From Aquimarina sp. (GTDB lineage: Bacteria > Bacteroidota > Bacteroidia > Flavobacteriales > Flavobacteriaceae), in the NCBI GenBank assembly GCA_011524575.1, contig WTKB01000330.1, forward strand, positions 1 through 9,137: a DNA stretch of 9,137 nucleotides, given 5' to 3'. A program made the translations under genes and the position numbers. Shown piece after piece: positions 1 to 7,255 of this stretch. The notes beneath the pieces are model-generated. The model ran no database searches. It saw only the letters and a program-made list of their open reading frames with translations, and was not told the DNA's origin. Within the stretch, counting starts at the first letter, position 1. Each line of letters begins with the position of its first letter.

Positions 1-51
1 CCAATTAATCTTTAAAATCGATATAATAAATCGTTTTCAAAGATCAATTGG
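1..51. repeat. Long imperfect inverted repeat (hairpin) at window start
   Basis: Bases 1-13 pair with 39-51 at 12 of 13 positions (CCAATTAATCTTT against AAAGATCAATTGG). The pairing continues inward: AAAA 14-17 with TTTT 34-37 and CGAT 19-22 with ATCG 30-33, with single-base bulges at 18 and 38 and a loop at about 23-29. There is no T-tract on the right side, so a classical intrinsic terminator for a + strand gene is not supported. It may be the 3' structure of a gene upstream of the window, or part of a longer palindrome cut by the window edge. Confidence 0.5.
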
Positions 52-303
52 TATTAGACGAAATTCCAAGAAAAAATTGTCATAAACTGACAAAAGGAAA
101 TAGTAACTTAGCGTTCTATTTTTAAAAATATAATTAGGCATAAAAAAGCATAAACAACTCTAAATAGGCGAATTAATATAAGTATTAAAAATAATAGATC
201 GGCAAAATATATCTATTTTATGTAAAGTTATAAACTCGGCACTAAAATTGCTTTATCTTTGACATATTAAAAAATTAAAAGTATTTAAAAGACCTTAATT
301 ACT
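52..303. other. AT-rich intergenic region upstream of exbB
   Basis: No coding region is supported between the left-edge hairpin and exbB on either strand. Small symmetric sites are visible: TTGTCA-TAAAC-TGACAA at 77-93, which could be an operator, and the 14-bp AT-only palindrome TATTTTTAAAAATA at 117-130, which is weak evidence in DNA this AT-rich. The right end carries the promoter candidate listed separately. Confidence 0.5.
254..261 (+). promoter_or_regulatory. Candidate -7 promoter element for the exbB operon
   Basis: TATCTTTG fits the Bacteroidota sigma-ABfr -7 consensus TAnnTTTG and lies 42 bases before the exbB ATG, giving a predicted leader of roughly 35 bases. The upstream -33 region (about 227-236) has no clear TTTG, only a weak GTTATA, so the call rests on the -7 box and its position. 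Confidence 0.45.
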
Positions 304-972
304 ATGGATTCTACTACTGCTACAAAGCCCGATGTATCTGGAGAAACTTTATCTTTACTAGACCTTCTTTTTAATGGAGGTATTGCTGGAGGTATTGTAA
401 TATCTATACTATTAATTTTGTTATTTATAGCAATGTACATCTACTTTGAACGTTTCTTTGCTATTAAATCGGCTTCTAGTTATGACAAAATTTTTATACA
501 AAACATAACTGCCGAGATCAGTAAAGGAAATACTGAAGAGGCTCAAAAAATCTGTGTGAACACCCAAACCCCATTTGCGAGAATTACTGAAAAAGGTATC
601 TCAAGAATTGGTAATGGTAACTCACTAGAAGACATTCGAAGTACGATACAAAATGCTGCAGAACTTGAGGTCTATCAGCTAGAAAAAAACACAAGTATAT
701 TAGCTACGATTTCGGGTGCAGCCCCTATGATTGGTTTCTTAGGTACTGTAATAGGAATGGTACTAGCTTTCCATCAACTTGCTACAAGCTCTGCACAAGC
801 AGACATGAGCTTACTGGCTGAAGGAATTTATACAGCAATGACAACTACTGTTGCAGGTCTTGTTGTGGGTATATTTGCCTATTTAGGATACAATCATTTA
901 GTCGTAAAAACAGATAAGGTAGTAAACCAGATGCAACAAACTGCAACTGATTTTCTAGATATAATTTCTTAG
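304..972 (+). CDS. exbB: MotA/TolQ/ExbB family proton channel protein
   Basis: Inner-membrane subunit of the ExbB-ExbD motor that uses the proton gradient to power TonB. At 222 residues it has the usual length and the family's three membrane segments: about 27-50, 132-158 and 172-197. Segment 2 contains APMIGFLGTVIGM (140-152) and segment 3 GIYTAMTTTVAGLVVGI (174-190), the conserved MotA/TolQ/ExbB signatures that line the channel. The cytoplasmic loop is about 52-130. ATG 304 is the first start in frame, follows a promoter candidate and has no Shine-Dalgarno sequence, as is normal in this phylum. It is the first gene of a four-gene same-strand run, 34 bases before exbD. TolQ is the main alternative, but no pal or tolB is present and the third gene is TonB-like. 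Confidence 0.93.
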   Translation: MDSTTATKPDVSGETLSLLDLLFNGGIAGGIVISILLILLFIAMYIYFERFFAIKSASSYDKIFIQNITAEISKGNTEEAQKICVNTQTPFARITEKGISRIGNGNSLEDIRSTIQNAAELEVYQLEKNTSILATISGAAPMIGFLGTVIGMVLAFHQLATSSAQADMSLLAEGIYTAMTTTVAGLVVGIFAYLGYNHLVVKTDKVVNQMQQTATDFLDIIS

Positions 973-1006
973 ATGTAACCATTGAAACTGACTAAATTAA
1001 AAATCT

Positions 1007-1399
1007 ATGAAGCTTAGAGGAAGAAATAAAGTAAGTCCTAATTTTAGTATGTCATCCATGACAGATATTGTATTTCTGTTACTGGTATTTTTTTTACTGA
1101 CTTCACCAGCAATCCGACCAGAAGCTTTGGATTTATTGCTACCTAGTGCTAATGGAAAGACTGTAAAAACAAAAAATACAAGTGTAAGTATCAATACCCG
1201 TTCACAGTATTTCATTGATGGAAAAAGAATTAAAGAAAGTCAACTAGAAAAAAAACTACAAACAACATTGGGTAATGTACAAAACCCAACAATTGTTTTG
1301 AAAGCAGCACAAGGGGTTGCTATAGAAAAAGCGGTAAAAGTAATGGATATTGCTAATAAAAATAAATATAAAATTGTTTTAGCTGTTAAACCCGAATAG
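1007..1399 (+). CDS. exbD: ExbD/TolR family biopolymer transporter
   Basis: Partner of ExbB in the inner-membrane motor energizing TonB-dependent transport. This 130-residue protein has the standard architecture: a short basic cytoplasmic N-terminus (1-15), one membrane helix (about 18-34) and a periplasmic domain. The helix begins MTDIVFLLLVFF, with Asp20 at the position of the essential protonatable aspartate of the ExbD/TolR family. The periplasmic domain has the expected pattern, including YFIDGKRI (about 67-74) and a C-terminal strand KIVLAVKPE. It stops four bases before the tonB start, so the two are almost certainly co-transcribed and translationally close. Only one exbD is present here, whereas some Bacteroidota clusters carry two. 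Confidence 0.93.
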   Translation: MKLRGRNKVSPNFSMSSMTDIVFLLLVFFLLTSPAIRPEALDLLLPSANGKTVKTKNTSVSINTRSQYFIDGKRIKESQLEKKLQTTLGNVQNPTIVLKAAQGVAIEKAVKVMDIANKNKYKIVLAVKPE

Positions 1400-1403
1400 A
1401 TTC

Positions 1404-2285
1404 ATGTTTGCATTAGAGACTCCACATCAAAAAAAATCATTTGTAATAACAGTAGTTCTTCATTCACTTTTGTTACTTTTTTTGTGTTTCTTTTACCTTT
1501 CCAGCCCAAAAAAAGAAGAAGGTGGGATCGTAATTAATTTTGGAAACAGCTCATCTGGTAGTGGAAAATCAAAGAATCAGCGTTCAAAACAACCAACTGC
1601 TAGAAAAGTAACTCCAACAAGACCAATTTCTAAACCTAAAACTCCTATAAAACCTATAGTAAAACCCGTTGTAAAAACAGTAACTAAGGTAACACCTAAA
1701 ATAATCACGCAAAACCAAGTAAAAGCACCTGTTGTAAAAACAACGAAAGTAGTTACAAAGCCTACAGAACAAACCAAACCCATAAAGAAAGTAATTCCTG
1801 TAAAAAAAGAAAAACCCATAGAGAAAACTCCTGATCAAAGTACTAAAAACACTTTAGATAGTTTTTTAAAAGGCACTTCTAGTTCTAAAGATAACTCGCA
1901 ATCTGATAGTGGAGAGGGAGATGATGCATCTGGAAATGGGGATAAAGGAAAAACTATTGGATCATTAAACTCCAAATCTTATTATGGTTCGGGTAAAGGT
2001 CTTGATGGTGATGGAAACTACCGCCTTGGTGGAAGGTCTGCTGTGAATAAAGAACGTAAAGTACCCGATTGTAACGAAGAAGGAAAAGTAGTTGTTAAAA
2101 TTGTTGTAAATCAGTTAGGAAAAGTAATTGAAGCCTACCCAGGTGTAAAAGGAAGTACTAATACAGCTATTTGCCTTACAGATCCAGCAAAACAAGCAGC
2201 ACTTGCCACCGAATTTAATGCAGATAGTAATGCACCTTCAAGACAAATAGGAACGATAGTGTATACTTTTAAAGTTTCAGAATAA
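1404..2285 (+). CDS. tonB: TonB-like energy transducer with Lys/Pro-rich linker
   Basis: Links the ExbB-ExbD motor to outer-membrane receptors. The 293-residue protein has an N-terminal membrane anchor (about 13-32), a Lys/Pro/Thr/Val-rich periplasmic spacer (about 60-145) with repeated KP/KPV/VVK units, a Ser/Gly/Asp-rich stretch (about 150-205) and a C-terminal domain (about 215-293). The anchor carries Thr16-x3-His20, matching the SxxxH motif of TonB anchors with Thr for Ser. The C-terminal domain begins after GNYRLGGR, has CNEEGKVVVKIVV and ends IGTIVYTFKVSE, the pattern I recall for TonB-like proteins encoded beside ExbD in flavobacteria. Cys223 and Cys257 are the only cysteines outside the anchor and could form a disulfide. 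Its receptor partner is unknown: no TonB-dependent receptor gene lies in this window. Confidence 0.88.
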   Translation: MFALETPHQKKSFVITVVLHSLLLLFLCFFYLSSPKKEEGGIVINFGNSSSGSGKSKNQRSKQPTARKVTPTRPISKPKTPIKPIVKPVVKTVTKVTPKIITQNQVKAPVVKTTKVVTKPTEQTKPIKKVIPVKKEKPIEKTPDQSTKNTLDSFLKGTSSSKDNSQSDSGEGDDASGNGDKGKTIGSLNSKSYYGSGKGLDGDGNYRLGGRSAVNKERKVPDCNEEGKVVVKIVVNQLGKVIEAYPGVKGSTNTAICLTDPAKQAALATEFNADSNAPSRQIGTIVYTFKVSE

Positions 2286-2315
2286 TACCCCGAGATCTTT
2301 TTTTTTATGATGAAG

Positions 2316-3542
2316 ATGACTTACAAACAAAGCCTTCAATGGCTTTTTGACCAGCTGCCTTTTTTTCAGAATAAAGGCAAAAGTGCTTACAAAAAAGACC
2401 TTACCAATATCAAGATACTTTGTGAGCACTTAGATCATCCTCAAAAAAAAATTAAAACTATACATGTAGGAGGTACTAATGGAAAAGGGTCTACCAGTCA
2501 TATTATTGCTTCAGTATTGCAATCTGCAGGATACAAAGTAGGCTTATATACTTCACCTCACCTCATAGATTTTAGAGAACGGATTCGTATTAACGGCAAT
2601 GTAGTACCTGAGAACTATATACAAGAATTTGTAGGTAAACATCGTGAATTTATAGAAGCACATTCTTTTTCTTTTTTTGAAGTGAGTGTAGCAATGGCAT
2701 TTGACTACTTTTCTAAACAAGAAGTAGCTATAGCTGTAATAGAGGTAGGACTAGGCGGAAAGTTAGACTCCACCAATATTATTGAACCCGAAATTTCTGT
2801 AATTACGAATATTGGCTTAGACCATATCCATATTCTTGGAGACACACATACTGAAATTGCCGAGCAAAAAGCAGGAATTATAAAACCTAATACGCCTTGT
2901 ATTATTGGACAAACACGCCCTGATACAAAAGAGGTTTTCATAACTACTGCTCAAAAAAACAATGCTCCAATATTTTTTGCTGAAGATTTGCCTGAATTAA
3001 AAGTAGCATGTGATTTAAAAGGAAATTACCAACAATACAATATCAAAACTGCTTACCAAAGTATTTTTCAACTGCGTTTATTAGGATGGGAAATCACATC
3101 CAAACACCTAGAAAACGGAATGAAAAATGTAGTAAAAAACACAGGATTACTTGGGCGTTGGCAAATACTTTCTAAAAACCCACTTACCTTATGTGATACC
3201 GCTCATAACGCAGAAGGTTTGCAAATTGTAATGAATCAACTACAAGAACTAGCAAATGACAAGCAATTACATATTGTATTTGGTGTTGTAAAAGATAAAA
3301 ACTTAGAAGAAATCTTACCGCTACTTCCTAAAAAAGCTGATTATTATTTCACTAAACCAACTAATTTTCGAGCATTTCCAGAGGAAGAACTTTTAGAAAA
3401 AGCAAAAACTTATAACTTAAAAGGAAATTCTTATCCCACTGTAGGTGATGCCTTTAAAGAAGCACAAAAAAACGCCAACAAAAACGAAGTGATTTTTGTT
3501 GGCGGTAGTACTTTTGTAGTAGCTGAAGCACTGGCTTTATAA
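2316..3542 (+). CDS. folC: Bifunctional dihydrofolate/folylpolyglutamate synthase
   Basis: Cytoplasmic Mur-ligase-type enzyme that adds glutamate to dihydropteroate and then further glutamates to reduced folates, using ATP. Numbered from ATG 2316 (408 residues, normal length), it shows the P-loop GGTNGKGS at 52-59, the TSPHLIDFRERI folate-site region at about 79-90, EVGLGGKLDSTN at 143-154, the ITNIGLDHIHILG block at about 163-175, the probable carbamylated Lys185 in EQKAGIIK, GRWQ at 280-283 and DTAHNAEG at 294-301 in the C-terminal domain. The upstream ATGs at 2307 and 2310 would add only MMK; I prefer 2316 because family members I recall start directly before the aromatic residue of M-x-Y. 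Nine Ts precede the first ATG. It is the last gene of the exbB operon, a linkage I recall from flavobacterial genomes. Confidence 0.93.
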   Translation: MTYKQSLQWLFDQLPFFQNKGKSAYKKDLTNIKILCEHLDHPQKKIKTIHVGGTNGKGSTSHIIASVLQSAGYKVGLYTSPHLIDFRERIRINGNVVPENYIQEFVGKHREFIEAHSFSFFEVSVAMAFDYFSKQEVAIAVIEVGLGGKLDSTNIIEPEISVITNIGLDHIHILGDTHTEIAEQKAGIIKPNTPCIIGQTRPDTKEVFITTAQKNNAPIFFAEDLPELKVACDLKGNYQQYNIKTAYQSIFQLRLLGWEITSKHLENGMKNVVKNTGLLGRWQILSKNPLTLCDTAHNAEGLQIVMNQLQELANDKQLHIVFGVVKDKNLEEILPLLPKKADYYFTKPTNFRAFPEEELLEKAKTYNLKGNSYPTVGDAFKEAQKNANKNEVIFVGGSTFVVAEALAL

Positions 3543-3592
3543 AAGCGATTTTATCTTTTAGCTTCTTATACGAGTTATGAATAAACATTTCC

Positions 3593-3749
3593 TGCATTCA
3601 AGTTATAAACGCAACTTCGCTATCTTCAATTAGTTTATCGAATCTTTAATTCGGAGTCTCAAAAGTCATACCTTTTTCTTGGTCTGTTGTTTCATTTTGA
3701 TACAACTGTATCAATCTATATTTGCGTTATATTTTCAAAGCTACTGTTT
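3593..3749 (-). pseudogene. IS30-family transposase relic (C-terminal end only)
   Basis: Read on the minus strand, this encodes the end of an IS30-type DDE transposase: SFENITQI, stop, IDTVVSK, stop, NNRPRKRYDF, then a one-base frameshift, ETPN, stop, RFDKLIEDSEVAFIT and the natural stop at 3598-3600. NNRPRKR is the IS30-family signature near the C-terminus. Three in-frame stops plus a frameshift make it dead. Just past the stop, ACTTGAATGCA probably marks the right end of the IS, because similarity to the second relic in this window stops there. The 5' part is missing and the homology breaks at the edge of the neighbouring MITE. By hand alignment it differs from the + strand relic at about a dozen of 155 positions. 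Confidence 0.85.
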
Positions 3750-3752
3750 TTA

Positions 3753-3906
3753 GAGCTTGTTTAAAGGGAATACAAACTGTAATTCAAAAGTTTAAGGTTT
3801 TTGTTTACTTTTAAATGATGCGTATATCGAGATATATAAATCTTTTTAAAATGACCCAAGTTATTAAGATTCTGAATTACAGGAAGTAGTGCCTTTAAAC
3901 AAGCTC
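3753..3906. mobile_element. MITE-like palindromic element, copy 1 (154 bp)
   Basis: A non-coding element with terminal inverted repeats: GAGCTTGTTTAAAGG at the left is exactly reversed at the right end, and matching continues for about 37 bases with roughly six mismatches. The centre (3809-3851) is also palindromic around GTATATC-GA-GATATAT at 3822-3837, so the element could fold into one long hairpin. Flanks are TTA on the left and TAA on the right. TNA targets and GAG-type ends recall some IS5-family elements, but the family is not established. It sits 25 bases past the ccsBA stop between convergent genes, so its hairpin may also act as a transcript 3' structure. A second copy lies at 8647-8803. 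Confidence 0.75.
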
Positions 3907-3931
3907 TAACAACACAATAGCAATAAAAAAA

Positions 3932-6900
3932 TTATTTTTTATAATGCTTACGGTACCTCCAAAAAGATACCGCACCAAGTATTAAGGCAAAAGCTATGGC
4001 TTTATAGACAAAATCAGGGGTAATGGCTTTATCGCCACTTGCATACGAATGTAAACCTGAAAGATAAAAATTTACTCCAAAATAGGTCATCATAATACTT
4101 GCAATAGCAATAAGCGATGCAAAATTAAAAATCCACTTTCCACGAAGACCAGGTACCAATCGCATATGAATCACAAAGGCATAAACCATAATACTTATTA
4201 ATGCCCATGTTTCCTTTGGATCCCAACCCCAGTAACGCCCCCAGCTTTCATTTGCCCATTGGCCACCTAAGAAGTTTCCAATAGTAAGCATTACTAAACC
4301 AATGGTTAATGACATTTCATTAACTATTGTGAGTTCTTTGATGGCTAAACTTAACTTTACTTTGTTCTTTTGAGTAGTACAAACCATCAAAAATAAACTT
4401 AAAGCTCCTAAAAGTGCCCCAAGTAAAAAAGGACCATAACTAGCTACAATTACAGCTACATGAATCATGAGCCAATAAGAATTTAATACAGGTTGTAAAT
4501 TGGCAATTGCAGGATCCATCCAGTTCCAATGAGCAACCATAAGCACCATTGAAGTCACAAATGAAGTAGCTGCAAGGGTAAGTTCACTTTTTCGTCCAAG
4601 TGCAATTCCAAAAAACTGCGTAGCCCATGCTACATAAATCATGGATTCATAAGCATCACTCCACGGTGCATGACCAGAAACATACCACCTAAGAATAAGT
4701 CCCAAAGTATGTAATACAAAGCAAGCAATCACTAATACTTTTCCTAAACCTACAGTATAATGCAATAGTTTATTATTATAAAATATTTTAATAATCACTG
4801 CAATGAGCATGAATAAACCACTCAATAAATAATATACGAACAGACTCTTAAAAATATCGTATTTATTATAAAGTACCTCAGCTTCTATTTTCTGATCATC
4901 AGGAAGTACGGAAGCTCCGTATTTTTTTTGATAATTCTTCATCCCTTCCAAATACATATTTGCTTTGGAATAATCATTAGATTGAACGGCTTTAACCAGT
5001 TCGGATTTGTAAATAGGTAAAATTTGGCGGGTATATACCGAATCCATACCTGATAATTTCACTTCGTTAAGCATTGGTGGAGAAACCCATTTGTTATTGC
5101 TATCACTTGGAATTGGAAAAATACGCATCATACTACCCGTAAGTGCCGAATTTAATAAATAAAACTTTTCATGAGTTTTTATAAAGTCCTTATCAAAGTT
5201 ACTAGGGTTGTTTGTAGAACTTGCCGCTTGTAGATAAGGTTCTAATTTATAAGTACCATCAGGCTCAAAAAGATCAATTAAAGCAACTCGTTTTTCTCCT
5301 TTGGGAGTTCCAAGAATCTTACGGATACTGTCATTTTCTTTTTTAATATAAATAAGAGGTACATTAATCCATAAATAAGGCTTTTGCAACATCGAGATCA
5401 TTACTTGATCTGAGGTAAGCCCCTCATAAGTATCCTTTTTACTGAGTTTACGTAATAACTCTGAAGAAAAAGTATTAATGGGTTTCATACGCCCACCTTC
5501 ATCCTGAATAACAAGCCTTCCAAATTTTTCAGCATGAATTACTTTAACAGCATTGGCTTTAATAATAGAATCTGCCTCTTTTTTACTTGGTGGTTGTAGC
5601 ACTCCTGCTGACTTATGACCTCCTGAAGTGGTAGTACTTGAAGCAGTACTATGGGCATGCATATCAGATGAATCCTGTGCATAAACTGCCTCAGTATTCA
5701 TGTTAAAAAGTAAAAAAGCAAGTACTAAAGAAATATTTAATGCAGACTTTTTGCGTTTTATCTCACTGAGTTTAGACTCCAAATCTTTAAAACGAGATCC
5801 TTTAACAAGTAAAATACCTAATAGCCCAATATATAAAAGGTAGTAACCGAGATATGTTATTTGTGTACCCCAAAAGTCATGATTTACAGAAAGAATCGTA
5901 CCTTTTTCATCTTTATCAAACGAAGCCTGAAAAAAACGGTATCCTCCATGATCTAGTACATGATTCATAAAAATTTCGTAAGGAGTGTTCGGAGTATTAT
6001 CTTCTATAATTTCAACCTTACTTTTAAAAGAGGCATAACCACTCTCGGTACCTGGATACTTTTCTGCAATAAAATCATTGAGTTTTAAAGAAAAAGGTAA
6101 GGTCAATTCCTCAGAGCCAAAACACATCGAAATCTCTAAATTCCCTACCTTAAAAGTAGTGTAAGGGTTAGAAAGCCCCTTTCCTCCCAAAAGTTTGAAA
6201 GTTTTAGAAGTATTCTGTGTAGATACCCTTACAATTAAGGCATCTGCATCTGTTTTTTCTTTTATAGGTTTAGAAATAATATCTTTTTTAGCCCGCAATA
6301 CTGGATCTGGAAATACAAACTGCCCTCCTGCCATTTGATACAAAGAACGCATTTGTAAAACCTGTAAACTATCTTTTAGTAATTGTCCTCTTTTTTGGTC
6401 TGCCATACGCATATAATCCCCTTCAAATGGAGATTGAATGGTTAGCTTTCCTGTATCTTCATGATAAGTAATATTTACGGCTCCGTCAGTGGGTTTATTC
6501 AGTGCAAAAAGTATGTTATGTAAATTACTCACCTCCCCTGCTTTTAAAAAGTGATCGTGACGTTGTCCGCCTGCGGCTTCTACTACTTTTAAATGAAACT
6601 CCCCAGAATCATCGGGTACAAGACCTTCCTCAGCCCCTTTGATGTAATCCAAGTACTCAATAACTACAGGTTGCTGATTAAAATCGGTGTGAATGGTAAA
6701 ATCATTTTTTGTAGGCTCAGAAAGTTCTAAAGCTTTTTTAATTCTGCGTCTTTTAAGTTCCCCATTGTAATCCCCATCCATTAAAACACTTAGATAGGTC
6801 TTTTCGGAAAGAAAGGTGTTTTTAGTTTCTCCTTCTCGGATATTCATAATCCCCTCGTAACCGATGTATCGGGTTACAAAAGCTCCAAATAAAATAAAAA

Positions 6901-7162
6901 TAAAAGAAAGGTGTAAAATAAGTGTGAGCCACTTTTTAGGATCGAGTAATCGGTACTTATAGATATTTCCTAAAAAATTGAGTAATAAAAGTGCCATAAT
7001 TAGCTCGAACCACCACGCATTATAAATCCAAATTCGAGCGGCGGGTGTTCCATAGTCATTTTCTAGAAACGTACCGATTCCCATAGCAATAGGAAATACC
7101 AAAAAAAGTACCGCCATCAGGCGTGTGGAAAACAAAAAATTACCAAAAGATTTAAAAAGCAT
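3932..7162 (-). CDS. ccsBA: CcsBA: fused ResB/CcsB and CcsA cytochrome c biogenesis protein
   Basis: System II cytochrome c synthetase, which moves haem across the inner membrane and attaches it to apocytochromes c. In this 1076-residue fusion, the ResB/CcsB-like half has membrane segments at about 13-33, 48-68, 79-98 and 432-453 around a large periplasmic domain (about 100-430). A further hydrophobic segment (474-496), a His/Ser/Thr-rich stretch (500-516) and a second periplasmic domain (to about 770) precede CcsA. CcsA contains RWYVSGHAPWSDAYESM (825-841) and the haem-binding tryptophan-rich motif WGRYWGWDPKETW (974-986). His84, His901, His999 and His1038 fit the four conserved CcsBA histidines by position and spacing. 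ATG 7162 starts a typical ResB N-terminus and follows a promoter candidate. The protein has no CxxCH. The fusion layout is usual in Bacteroidota. Confidence 0.95.
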   Translation of the reverse strand: MLFKSFGNFLFSTRLMAVLFLVFPIAMGIGTFLENDYGTPAARIWIYNAWWFELIMALLLLNFLGNIYKYRLLDPKKWLTLILHLSFIFILFGAFVTRYIGYEGIMNIREGETKNTFLSEKTYLSVLMDGDYNGELKRRRIKKALELSEPTKNDFTIHTDFNQQPVVIEYLDYIKGAEEGLVPDDSGEFHLKVVEAAGGQRHDHFLKAGEVSNLHNILFALNKPTDGAVNITYHEDTGKLTIQSPFEGDYMRMADQKRGQLLKDSLQVLQMRSLYQMAGGQFVFPDPVLRAKKDIISKPIKEKTDADALIVRVSTQNTSKTFKLLGGKGLSNPYTTFKVGNLEISMCFGSEELTLPFSLKLNDFIAEKYPGTESGYASFKSKVEIIEDNTPNTPYEIFMNHVLDHGGYRFFQASFDKDEKGTILSVNHDFWGTQITYLGYYLLYIGLLGILLVKGSRFKDLESKLSEIKRKKSALNISLVLAFLLFNMNTEAVYAQDSSDMHAHSTASSTTTSGGHKSAGVLQPPSKKEADSIIKANAVKVIHAEKFGRLVIQDEGGRMKPINTFSSELLRKLSKKDTYEGLTSDQVMISMLQKPYLWINVPLIYIKKENDSIRKILGTPKGEKRVALIDLFEPDGTYKLEPYLQAASSTNNPSNFDKDFIKTHEKFYLLNSALTGSMMRIFPIPSDSNNKWVSPPMLNEVKLSGMDSVYTRQILPIYKSELVKAVQSNDYSKANMYLEGMKNYQKKYGASVLPDDQKIEAEVLYNKYDIFKSLFVYYLLSGLFMLIAVIIKIFYNNKLLHYTVGLGKVLVIACFVLHTLGLILRWYVSGHAPWSDAYESMIYVAWATQFFGIALGRKSELTLAATSFVTSMVLMVAHWNWMDPAIANLQPVLNSYWLMIHVAVIVASYGPFLLGALLGALSLFLMVCTTQKNKVKLSLAIKELTIVNEMSLTIGLVMLTIGNFLGGQWANESWGRYWGWDPKETWALISIMVYAFVIHMRLVPGLRGKWIFNFASLIAIASIMMTYFGVNFYLSGLHSYASGDKAITPDFVYKAIAFALILGAVSFWRYRKHYKK

Positions 7163-7184
7163 CCGTCTAAGTTTGTATTTTGTG

Positions 7185-7192
7185 CAAATTTA
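7185..7192 (-). promoter_or_regulatory. Candidate -7 promoter element for ccsBA
   Basis: The minus strand reads TAAATTTG here, a full match to TAnnTTTG, 22 bases before the ccsBA ATG. No TTTG is found at the expected -33 distance (about 7210-7216), so the site is supported by the -7 box only. It would let ccsBA be expressed independently of the barrel gene 93 bases upstream. Confidence 0.45.
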
Positions 7193-7255
7193 CGGATTAA
7201 GATGCTTTTTTGAGCTGACGAGTAGGAGTTTCTTTAGTAGCTATTTTAACAGGCT

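Noticed and set aside
997..1215. Minus-strand open frame opposite exbD
   Set aside because: It lies entirely over a clear exbD gene with the conserved Asp motif; its hydrophobic product is the antisense of the ExbD helix.
1577..1838. Two overlapping minus-strand open frames inside tonB
   Set aside because: They mirror the repetitive Lys/Pro/Thr linker of TonB. Their Phe/Val/Gly- or Phe/Tyr-rich products are artefacts of the low-complexity codons on the other strand.
2298..2306. Nine-T tract just before the folC starts as terminator or phase-variable switch
   Set aside because: No GC-rich stem precedes it, only the short AGATCT palindrome, and it lies outside the reading frame, so neither role is supported.
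2705..2941. Minus-strand open frame inside folC
   Set aside because: It is antisense to conserved FolC motifs and has no features of its own.
3534..3546. Small hairpin GCTTT-ATA-AAAGC at the folC stop as intrinsic terminator
   Set aside because: The stem is only five pairs, overlaps the stop codon and has no T-tract.
3593..3906. CRISPR array or regularly spaced repeats near the IS relics
   Set aside because: The repeats are one inverted-repeat element and a transposase relic; there is no repeat-spacer periodicity and no cas gene.
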